Positions 1 to 4,964 of a DNA stretch of 11,548 nucleotides are shown here, one piece after another. Position 1 is the first letter of the stretch; every line of letters begins with the position of its first letter. The translations under genes were made by a program, and so were the position numbers. The notes below the pieces were generated by a model, which saw nothing but the letters and a program-made list of their open reading frames with translations, ran no database searches and was not told where the DNA came from. The DNA comes from an uncultured Austwickia sp. (GTDB lineage: Bacteria; Actinomycetota; Actinomycetes; Actinomycetales; Dermatophilaceae): NCBI GenBank assembly GCA_934678955.1, contig CAKUSI010000100.1, positions 1 to 11,548 on the forward strand. The letters run 5' to 3'.

Positions 1-77
1 CTGCAAGAATCAGAACAACCTCGACGCCACCGGCGCCGACCAGCCCCACACAGGGCCGTCATGAAATATCGAGGTTA
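1..77 (+). mobile_element. 3' end of an insertion sequence (left copy)
   Basis: These 77 bases are the exact reverse complement of 11387-11463; the match stops at base 78. On the plus strand a frame open from base 2 ends at the TGA at 62-64, with final residues ATGADQPHTGPS, and about 10 bases later comes the presumed tip, CCTCGATATTTCATGA when read outside-in. A tip beginning CCTC, and a TTAA-like target next to it, fit what is known of IS1380-type elements, but no transposase catalytic region is inside the window, so the family is a guess. The element body lies to the left, outside the window. That the frame is the transposase C-terminus is inference. Confidence 0.6.
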
Positions 78-124
78 ACGATCGTGCGGCGCGATAGGCC
101 GTCCGCGATATATTCCTCGGTCAT
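59..124 (-). pseudogene. 5' stub of a gene cut by the insertion sequence
   Basis: On the minus strand an ATG at 122-124 follows a good ribosome binding site (GGGAGA, 5 bases upstream). It opens a frame reading MTEEYIADGLSRRTIVNL before entering the IS end near base 74-77, where three or four IS-derived codons and a TGA (59-61) close it. The start signal is real-looking, so this is most likely the first 18 or so codons of a gene whose remainder lies beyond the IS or has been lost. The stub is too short to assign a family. It lies downstream of a decayed tRNA on the same strand. Confidence 0.5.
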
Positions 125-184
125 CCGAGTCTCCCTTAAGTTGAAGTCCGATACCTACCGAAAAGGCGGACGCCCCCTTAACGC

Positions 185-228
185 GCTGCCGGCAGCCTGA
201 GCGCCCAACGGGCGCGCGGCTGGGCCGC
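185..228. other. Three tandem small hairpins
   Basis: GCTGCCGGCAGC (185-196) is a perfect palindrome, GCGCCC-AAC-GGGCGC (201-215) a 6-bp hairpin, and GCGGC-TGG-GCCGC (216-228) a 5-bp hairpin directly after it. None is followed by a T-run. They lie between the decayed tRNA and the gene stub. They could be a factor-dependent termination region for minus-strand tRNA transcription or chance GC-rich palindromes. Confidence 0.35.
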
Positions 229-296
229 ACCCTACGGCACACTCCAGCCGTCCCTCAACCCACTCATTTTTCGCTCATCCCGATCACAAGGTCGCT

Positions 297-368
297 CATG
301 TCCTCGGCGGCTCGAACCCGCGATCCATGAATAAAGGCCCGAGGCCCTCCCGACTGAGCTTCGGGCGG
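297..368 (-). pseudogene. Decayed tRNA gene
   Basis: Read on the minus strand, the stretch has a recognisable D-arm (GCTCAGTCGGGAGGGC, about 344-359) and a T-arm core (CGCGGGTTCGAGCC, about 307-320) at the spacing expected within a tRNA: 42 bases between the G of the D stem and the G before TTCGA. The anticodon stem pairs poorly, the T stem seems to lack a base, and the acceptor ends do not pair. It is therefore a broken tRNA and not a functional one. The anticodon loop is too degraded to assign an amino acid. tRNA remnants beside mobile DNA are often old integration sites, but no duplicated att sequence is visible here. Confidence 0.4.
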
Positions 369-401
369 TGTCGAGTGGGCGGTGCATGGCACTGTAGGGG
401 C

Positions 402-1046
402 ATGGATTTCTGGGGCTGGTTCCTGCTCGCGGTCGCGGTCGGCGGCGGGCTGCTCGCGGCCGCCGTCCTCGCCGACAGGCGCGCACGACGACGCGTGTCC
501 GGGCACGGCGAGCCGGCCCCCGAACGCGGCGTCCCCGCCGTCGACTCCCAGGTCCCCGCCTACATCACGCAGGACGAGGTCGACGCCCTGCCCGCCCCCG
601 GGCGCGGCGTCGGCGGCAGTCTGCCGCACAAGGGCGAGGGGTTCGGCTTCGGCCACGCGCATCCGGACTTCGCCACCCAGGCATCCGGCGCCGACTGGCC
701 GGACCCGCGGATCCTCGTGGTGGACGGCGAGGTCGACGCGATGCGCCAGCTCCTCGCTCCCCTCTCGACGGCGACCGCGGAGACGCCGCTGGTCGTCGTC
801 GCCGCGGGGCTCGCCGATGAGGTCGTGACCACGCTGGCGGCCAATCGTCGCGCCGTCGGCCTCCCAGTCGTCGCCGCCGTCGCGGGGCCGAAGGACCGGC
901 GCCGCCTGGCGGAGCTCACGGGTGCCGAACAGCTCACCCCGGAGGACCTCCGCGCCGGATACGTCCCCAGCCAGGCCCTCGGCCACGCCGCCCGTTGGAC
1001 GAGCACGTCCCGGGCCTCGTGGGTCGACCCGGGCTCGCTCTCCTGA
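402..1046 (+). CDS. Membrane-anchored GroEL apical-domain-like protein
   Basis: A 214-residue protein. Residues 3-24 form one hydrophobic helix, followed by a basic cluster (RRARRR, 26-31), so the protein is probably anchored with its C-terminus in the cytoplasm. A flexible linker runs to about residue 75. Residues 79-208 follow the order of the GroEL apical domain: an EGFGF segment, then DPRILVVDGEV (101-111), LLAPL (117-121, like helix H), PLVVVAAGLADEVVTTL (129-145, like the PLLIIAEDVEGEALSTL of helix I), KDRRRLAELTGA (164-175, like GDRRKAM...LTGG) and ALGHAARW (192-199, like LLGKARKV). The comparison is from memory of mycobacterial GroEL. No equatorial ATPase or intermediate domain is present, so it cannot fold proteins as GroEL does; peptide binding at the membrane is an inference. 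I chose the ATG at 402, after AGGGG, over the upstream ATG at 327 because only the shorter form begins with the membrane helix. Confidence 0.75.
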   Translation: MDFWGWFLLAVAVGGGLLAAAVLADRRARRRVSGHGEPAPERGVPAVDSQVPAYITQDEVDALPAPGRGVGGSLPHKGEGFGFGHAHPDFATQASGADWPDPRILVVDGEVDAMRQLLAPLSTATAETPLVVVAAGLADEVVTTLAANRRAVGLPVVAAVAGPKDRRRLAELTGAEQLTPEDLRAGYVPSQALGHAARWTSTSRASWVDPGSLS

Positions 1047-1135
1047 CGGCGGTCACGCGCACTCACCTGCGCAGGTTCGGCTGGTTATGCATATGACGGA
1101 AACCCTCAACCTCGAACCTCAACCTGCGGGGTAAA

Positions 1136-1154
1136 CCTCAAGGTCGACTTGAGG
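1136..1154. promoter_or_regulatory. SoxR/MerR-family-like operator palindrome
   Basis: CCTCAAG-GTCGA-CTTGAGG is a perfect 7-bp inverted repeat with a 5-base centre. The E. coli soxS operator recognised by SoxR has the same arms, CCTCAAG and CTTGAGG, with a 4-base centre. The arms point to a MerR-family regulator. The extra central base and the lack of a clear -10 box at the proper distance leave function uncertain. No MerR-family gene lies in the window. Confidence 0.45.
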
Positions 1155-1270
1155 CGGATCGAAACTGAGAGCGTCGACCCATCTCCTCTCCGACGAAAGT
1201 ACGAGTGGCTATATCGGAATATCGGGACAAACCCCTAGTCACCGCATTCTCGGCATACCCGAAGGCGTCC

Positions 1271-1292
1271 AAAATCACACGAATGTGATTTT
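1271..1292. terminator. AAAATCACA / TGTGATTTT hairpin
   Basis: A perfect 9-bp stem with a CGAA loop, A-run on one side and T-run on the other. The form suits a bidirectional intrinsic terminator, and such short AT-flanked hairpins stand out in this GC-rich DNA. It lies 225 bases after the stop of the GroEL-like gene, so it may instead be a dyad operator for the gene at 1455. Confidence 0.4.
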
Positions 1293-1387
1293 CAGCTTTT
1301 CCCGGCATTTCACCTGACCGGCTCTCAGGCAACTCTCAACCTCGCCGTTGCTGACCACCCTCTCCCCTTCTTACTGTCCACCGGAGG

Positions 1388-1430
1388 GGGACGTGCCGGG
1401 GTCACCTGACCCGGGGAAGCGGCACGTCCC
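1388..1430 (+). promoter_or_regulatory. Nested stem-loop in the leader of the SH3 protein gene
   Basis: An outer perfect 10-bp stem (GGGACGTGCC at 1388-1397 with GGCACGTCCC at 1421-1430) encloses an inner GGGTCA/TGACCC hairpin (1399-1412) and an unpaired GGGGAAGC. It ends about 15 bases before the AGGAG ribosome binding site at 1446-1450. A leader this structured could control termination or translation. It does not match the c-di-AMP (ydaO) riboswitch that precedes many actinobacterial cell-wall hydrolase genes, as far as I can recall that motif. Confidence 0.4.
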
Positions 1431-1454
1431 TCATTCACTTCGACGAGGAGAGAT

Positions 1455-2822
1455 GTGAGAAACGCAGTCAAAGGCATCCGGGGGGCTGCCGCCGCCGCTG
1501 GGCTGGCCATCCTGGTCCAAGGACTCGGCACTCTCGCCGCGGGTCCGCTCGCGGACGCGGGAACCTCCAACGTGACCGCCACGACGCGGGTACACGTGCG
1601 CTCAGGCCCCTCCACCTCGTCCTCGAGCCTCGCCATCCTCTCCGTCGGCGACTCCCTCCCGGCGAAGGGCAGCTCGAACGGCTGGACGAAGGTCACCTAC
1701 AAGGGCAAGACGGCTTACGTCTACAGCCAGTACCTGAAGGGCGCCTCCTCGAGCGGCGGCTCGGTGTCGGACTCGGCCGCCAAGGGCACCCACTACGCGA
1801 CGGCGAACCTGAACCTCCGCACGGGAGCCTCTCTCCGCGATCAGGTGTCGGTGGTAGCGCGCAAGGGCACGAAGCTCACGCTGACCGGCAAGGTCAGCGG
1901 CAACTACGCGCAGGTGCGCTACAGCGGCAAGACCCTCTGGGCTTCGCTCAGCTACCTGTCCGGCGATGCCCCGAGCAGCGGATCCTCCCTCCCGAAGGCG
2001 ACCGGACAGAAGCGCGGCACGACGGCGCTGATGATCCGCACGACCTCCACGAGCAGCTTCAAGAGCCTGGGCGACGCGCCCAAGGGCACCATCTTCGACG
2101 TCACGGGCAAGACCTCCAACGGAATGGCCCAGGTCATCTGGATGGGGTCGGCCCGCTGGGTGAACGCGGCCTATCTGGTCAACGTCGGCAGCAAGGCCGA
2201 CGCTCCGACGGCGCCGTCGACGCCCAAGACGTCGGTCCAGTACGCCACGACCGTCCTGAACATCTGGTCCTCCAGCACGGGGACCTCCCACAGCGGCGAG
2301 CTGCCCCGCGGCGCCGTCGTCAACGTGACCGGCACCGTGAAGGACGGCCGCGCGCAGATCGTCCACAACGGCGCGACGAGGTGGGTCACCGCCCGGTACC
2401 TCTCCGCTCGCAAGCCGTCCTCCGGGAACGCCTCGAGCGGCAGCGGCGAGAGCCTGAACCGCGGTTACTCCAGCGGCCTCGACAAGACCAACGCGAACGT
2501 GCAGTCCATCGCGCGCGACGTCTGGGACCGCTTCCCGCAGATCAAGACGATGTACGGCTGGCGCCGCGACGTCACCCCGGACCACCCCGCCGGCCGCGCC
2601 GTCGACGTCATGATCCCCTCCTACAAGTCGAATCAGGACCTGGGCTGGGAGATCGCGAAGTACCACCGGGCCAATGCCGAGAAGTTCAACATCAACTACA
2701 TCATCTTCGGGCAGAAGATCTGGTCCGTGCAGCGCAACAGCGAGGGCTGGCGTTGGATGGCGAGCCGCGGCGGCGACACCGCCAACCACTACGACCACGT
2801 GCACATCAACACCTACGGGTGA
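1455..2822 (+). CDS. Secreted four-SH3-repeat protein with LAS-type peptidase-like C-terminus
   Basis: A 455-residue protein starting at GTG, with AGGAG four bases upstream; the ATG two bases earlier runs into an immediate stop. Residues 1-34 are an export signal (basic start, then an Ala/Leu/Gly-rich core). Four bacterial SH3 repeats follow at about 41-95, 114-170, 188-242 and 263-317, joined by Ser/Gly/Lys/Pro linkers; the LR-G motif is clear in the first two and degenerate in the last two. The C-terminal domain (about 334-455) has the DHPAGRAVDVMIP segment (H377, D384) and HYDHVH (H445-H450). These are the spacing and type of zinc ligands seen in LAS/M15-like peptidases, and the domain matches the one found in many actinobacterial SH3 proteins (ARB_07466-like). 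The likely role is binding to, and perhaps trimming, cell-wall peptides outside the cell. Catalysis is inferred. Confidence 0.8.
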   Translation: MRNAVKGIRGAAAAAGLAILVQGLGTLAAGPLADAGTSNVTATTRVHVRSGPSTSSSSLAILSVGDSLPAKGSSNGWTKVTYKGKTAYVYSQYLKGASSSGGSVSDSAAKGTHYATANLNLRTGASLRDQVSVVARKGTKLTLTGKVSGNYAQVRYSGKTLWASLSYLSGDAPSSGSSLPKATGQKRGTTALMIRTTSTSSFKSLGDAPKGTIFDVTGKTSNGMAQVIWMGSARWVNAAYLVNVGSKADAPTAPSTPKTSVQYATTVLNIWSSSTGTSHSGELPRGAVVNVTGTVKDGRAQIVHNGATRWVTARYLSARKPSSGNASSGSGESLNRGYSSGLDKTNANVQSIARDVWDRFPQIKTMYGWRRDVTPDHPAGRAVDVMIPSYKSNQDLGWEIAKYHRANAEKFNINYIIFGQKIWSVQRNSEGWRWMASRGGDTANHYDHVHINTYG

Positions 2823-2833
2823 GCCGGGCGCCC

Positions 2834-2860
2834 TCTCTCGGCCCGGGTGGCCGCGAGAGA
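2834..2860. terminator. Hairpin after the SH3 protein gene
   Basis: TCTCTCG (2834-2840) pairs with CGAGAGA (2854-2860), and GGCC/GGCC (2840-2843, 2849-2852) can extend pairing inside. It sits 12 bases after the stop codon and lacks a T-run, as is common in high-GC actinomycetes. It would separate the SH3 gene from the tRNA promoter. Confidence 0.4.
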
Positions 2861-2873
2861 CGCACGATGCGGG

Positions 2874-2903
2874 TTGGAGCATTACCGACCCACCCTCTAT
2901 GCT
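2874..2903 (+). promoter_or_regulatory. Promoter of tRNA-Glu
   Basis: TTGGAG (2874-2879) and TATGCT (2898-2903) are separated by 18 bases and lie 11 bases before the mature tRNA, which fits a housekeeping sigma-70 promoter. Confidence 0.55.
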
Positions 2904-2914
2904 GGTGCGCGCTG

Positions 2915-2987
2915 GTCCCCATCGTCTAGCGGCCTAGGACTCCGCCCTTTCACGGCGGCAGCACGGGTTCGAATCCCGTTGGGGATG
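2915..2987 (+). tRNA. tRNA-Glu (anticodon UUC)
   Basis: A complete cloverleaf of 73 bases. The acceptor GTCCCCA pairs with TGGGGAT, allowing one G-T pair. The anticodon stem CCGCC/GGCGG encloses the loop CTTTCAC, with anticodon TTC at 2949-2951. The T-arm carries GGGTTCGAATCCC. The 3' CCA is not encoded and must be added after transcription. It is the first of three closely spaced tRNA genes. Confidence 0.95.
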
Positions 2988-3049
2988 CGACGTCCGGCCC
3001 TCCCTTCTGGGACCGGGCAAATGGGTAACGACAAGGGCCTATGCCCGAT

Positions 3050-3079
3050 GTGACAAGCTCAGCGGAGTCACGCTATAGT
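3050..3079 (+). promoter_or_regulatory. Promoter of the tRNA-Asp/tRNA-Phe unit
   Basis: GTGACA (3050-3055) and TATAGT (3074-3079) are separated by 18 bases, 35 bases before tRNA-Asp. A GCTGGC-TTG-GCCAGC hairpin (3086-3100) would lie in the 5' leader, where it may serve processing. Confidence 0.6.
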
Positions 3080-3113
3080 TACCGGGCTGGCTTGGCCAGC
3101 AGGTCAAGAAATT

Positions 3114-3187
3114 GGCCCCGTAGCGCAGTTGGTTAGCGCGCCGCCCTGTCACGGCGGAGGTCGCGGGTTCGAGTCCCGTCGGGGTCG
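3114..3187 (+). tRNA. tRNA-Asp (anticodon GUC)
   Basis: A complete cloverleaf of 74 bases. The acceptor GGCCCCG pairs with CGGGGTC, the anticodon stem CCGCC/GGCGG encloses CTGTCAC with anticodon GTC at 3148-3150, and the T-arm carries GGGTTCGAGTCCC. CCA is not encoded. It is probably cotranscribed with tRNA-Phe, 28 bases downstream. Confidence 0.95.
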
Positions 3188-3215
3188 CTAGGTCAGACAC
3201 ACGTGTCAGATCAAC

Positions 3216-3289
3216 GGCCAGGTAGCTCAGTTGGTACGAGCGCTCGCCTGAAAAGTGAGAGGTCGCCGGTTCGACCCCGGCCCTGGCCA
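3216..3289 (+). tRNA. tRNA-Phe (anticodon GAA)
   Basis: A complete cloverleaf of 74 bases. The acceptor GGCCAGG pairs with CCTGGCC, and the anticodon stem CTCGC/GTGAG (one G-T pair) encloses CTGAAAA with anticodon GAA at 3250-3252. The discriminator A is followed by CCC, so CCA is not encoded. It is the last tRNA of the cluster, and accessory-looking DNA (P450, ars genes) begins after it. I found no copy of its 3' end elsewhere in the window that would mark an integrated island. Confidence 0.95.
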
Positions 3290-3299
3290 CCCCACTCCC

Positions 3300-3330
3300 A
3301 GCGAGGTGTGACCTGTCGGTCCACCTCGCT
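3300..3330 (+). terminator. Terminator of the tRNA cluster
   Basis: A perfect 9-bp stem, AGCGAGGTG (3300-3308) with CACCTCGCT (3322-3330), starts 10 bases after tRNA-Phe. Only a weak T-rich tail follows. It could also stop minus-strand transcription from the convergent P450 gene. Confidence 0.65.
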
Positions 3331-3435
3331 TCGTCATGTGTGCATCGTTTCGCGCCGCGAGCGGGGGCTTGGCATAGGCCCCGTCACCGAACATCGTGAG
3401 GGTTCGGCCGAGATCGGCCGGAAGGATCGCTACGT

Positions 3436-4629
3436 TCAGCCGTCGCGGCCGACCGAAGGCGTGGGATCGAGGACGATCGGGACCTTCGCCCAGCCGCTGA
3501 CCGGGGCCAACTCACGCACCGGCTTGCGCTCGTGGGAGATGGCGATGCGGGTGGTCTGAGCCAGCAACTCCCAGACGATCACCCGCAGCTCCATGAGGGT
3601 CAGAGCGCGTCCGGGGCAGACGTGCGGGCCGATGCCGAAGACCAGATTGGCGACGGCATGGTCGACGGGGTTGAAGGCATCCGGCTCTGGGAATGCCTCG
3701 GGGTCACGGTTGGCGGCCGTCCAGTTGAGGACGACACGGGTGCCGGCGGCGATCTCCTCGCCCCCGACCACGACATCGCACGTTGTCACGCGGCGGTTGG
3801 AGACGAAGGGGTCGTCGATGCGCAGGATCTCCTCGACGGCGTCCTCGAAGTCGCGCACCCGGTCGCCGGCGACGAGCTGGCGCAGGTGGCCCTGCAGCGC
3901 GACGTCGGTCGCCAGGTGGTGGACTATCACCCCGACGCAGGCAGCCAGTGAGGAGAGGTCGCCGGCCGTCCAGTTGCGCAGGATCGACACGATCTCGGCG
4001 TGTTGCAGCGGATGGCCGTCCGCCCGGTCATCCATCAGTCGCGAGGTGACGTCGTCCACCGAGCCGTCGCGGCGAGCCTCCAACAGCCGGCTGATGATGG
4101 CATCGAAGTCCTCGGCCACCTGGGCCATCCGGGCGCGTTCGCCGGAGCGGGTCGCCTCCCGGTTGTCCGCCACCCAGTCGACCAACTCCTGCTCGATCGC
4201 GGTGGGCCAGCCCAGCCAGGTGCTTTGTGCCCGCACGGCGTAGGGAGTGCCGATGTCGAGCACAGTGCGGATCGTGACCCCGCGCGGCAAGCCGGCGACG
4301 ATAGCGGCGGCATGCTCCCGGCACTGCGGCTCCTGGGCGGCGACCGCGTCGTCGGTCAGGTAGGCGTCGATCAGCCGGCGGTAGGCCCGGTGCTCCGCGC
4401 CGTCCAGACTGTTGGGCAGCGCCCGGTGCGCGGAGACCGCGCTGGAAAAGGTCTCGGCGTCCAGCGCCGCGGCCCGGACATCCGCGTGCGCGAGCAGCGT
4501 CACCAATCCGTCCGCCTCGCGGACGACCGGGCAGGTCTGGCGCTGCGCGTCCAGCATCACCCGCAGGTCGGGGCGCGTCCCCACCTCGGAGTGCGAATCG
4601 ACCAGTACGTCGCTCGCTTGGTCATCCAT
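3436..4629 (-). CDS. Cytochrome P450
   Basis: A 397-residue soluble P450 of normal bacterial length with no membrane anchor. The heme-binding loop FGIGPHVCPGR (331-341, thiolate C338), the ExxR of helix K (E267-R270) and the I-helix segment WTAGDLSSLAA (220-230) are all present. The usual AG-x-[DE]-T oxygen-activation motif reads AGDLS here, with Ser where Thr is expected and no acid before it, as in some atypical bacterial P450s. The enzyme would use O2 and two electrons to hydroxylate an unknown substrate. No ferredoxin or ferredoxin reductase gene is nearby, so partners are elsewhere. The start at 4629 lacks a clear ribosome binding site; a TATTGT box about 10 bases upstream (4640-4645) would suit a near-leaderless transcript. 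It points away from the ars operon and abuts an ArsR remnant. Confidence 0.9.
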   Translation of the reverse strand: MDDQASDVLVDSHSEVGTRPDLRVMLDAQRQTCPVVREADGLVTLLAHADVRAAALDAETFSSAVSAHRALPNSLDGAEHRAYRRLIDAYLTDDAVAAQEPQCREHAAAIVAGLPRGVTIRTVLDIGTPYAVRAQSTWLGWPTAIEQELVDWVADNREATRSGERARMAQVAEDFDAIISRLLEARRDGSVDDVTSRLMDDRADGHPLQHAEIVSILRNWTAGDLSSLAACVGVIVHHLATDVALQGHLRQLVAGDRVRDFEDAVEEILRIDDPFVSNRRVTTCDVVVGGEEIAAGTRVVLNWTAANRDPEAFPEPDAFNPVDHAVANLVFGIGPHVCPGRALTLMELRVIVWELLAQTTRIAISHERKPVRELAPVSGWAKVPIVLDPTPSVGRDG

Positions 4630-4643
4630 GCCAACGACAATAG

Positions 4644-4874
4644 CCCTGTCCGCCTGTCCACACCCGCCACATGCCCGACAGCCTGAGCATCAGCCAGCCA
4701 GCCCTCTCCTACCATCTGGCGAGGCTCGTCAAGGCTGGACTTATCAGCAAGGAGATGCGCCACAAGTCGGCGCACTACCACGCCACGCCGCAGGGTCTGG
4801 CGACCGTGCGAGTATTCCTCGCCGGACTGCCGGGCCCGGACAACTGCTCGGCAGACCCGTCAATCACCTGCTGA
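4644..4874 (+). pseudogene. 5'-truncated ArsR-family regulator remnant
   Basis: The frame reads SISQPALSYHLARLVKAGL (from residue 5 after the ATG at 4671), then a wing-like RHKSAHYHATPQG, and stops at 4872-4874. This is the recognition helix and wing of an ArsR/SmtB winged-helix protein. The 30 or so residues that normally precede it are missing: the frame runs back only to a TAG at 4641-4643, and the P450 start lies inside that space. No ribosome binding site precedes the ATG at 4671. The remnant is homologous in fold to, but clearly different in sequence from, the ArsR domain of the next gene, so it is not a simple duplication. Confidence 0.6.
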
Positions 4875-4908
4875 CCCAGAGCGTCGCACCTGACACTTCG
4901 CCACAGGG

Positions 4909-4952
4909 TTGCATTCTGCTTCGATTTCTTTCAATATAGGCGTGTGTCTATA
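4909..4952 (+). promoter_or_regulatory. Promoter and ArsR-type operator of the arsenic operon
   Basis: TTGCAT (4909-4914) and CAATAT (4932-4937), 17 bases apart, form a promoter. The dyad TATAG-N8-CTATA (4935-4952) overlaps its -10 end and stops just before the ribosome binding site AGGAGG (4954-4959). An AT-rich dyad over the -10 region is where ArsR/SmtB repressors bind, so the fusion protein encoded next probably represses its own operon until As(III) binds. Binding is inferred. Confidence 0.6.
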
Positions 4953-4964
4953 CAGGAGGACGCC

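Larger units (their letters stand above)
1047..1454. other. 408-bp non-coding region upstream of the SH3 protein gene
   Basis: I see no convincing gene here. The stretch around 1160-1310 is visibly less GC-rich than its surroundings. It holds a SoxR/MerR-like palindrome (1136-1154), an AT-flanked 9-bp hairpin (1271-1292) and a nested stem-loop (1388-1430) just before the ribosome binding site of the next gene. The words CTCAACCTCG and CTCAACC recur at about 1105-1123 and again at about 1337. Its length suggests a regulated promoter and a structured 5' leader for the gene at 1455. Confidence 0.5.

Noticed and set aside
1138..1332. A 64-codon minus-strand frame in the long intergenic region
   Set aside because: No ribosome binding site or family resemblance, and it spans the hairpin and operator-like dyad.
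1380..1454. c-di-AMP (ydaO) riboswitch before the cell-wall gene
   Set aside because: The leader is structured, but the conserved purine-rich segments I associate with that motif are not present.
1602..2882. A 426-codon open frame on the minus strand opposite the SH3 gene
   Set aside because: It is an antisense shadow: low-complexity Arg/Ala/Gly/Val sequence with no domain, while the plus strand encodes a clear secreted protein.
3216..3330. tRNA-Phe as the attachment site of an island holding the P450 and ars genes
   Set aside because: No second copy of the tRNA 3' end and no integrase gene is found in the window.
4000..4686. Long plus-strand frames opposite the P450
   Set aside because: The P450 motifs are intact on the minus strand; the plus-strand translations show no recognisable features.
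4944..4964. Upstream GTG start for the ArsR-ArsC fusion
   Set aside because: It lies inside the operator dyad and before the strong AGGAGG that serves the ATG at 4965.
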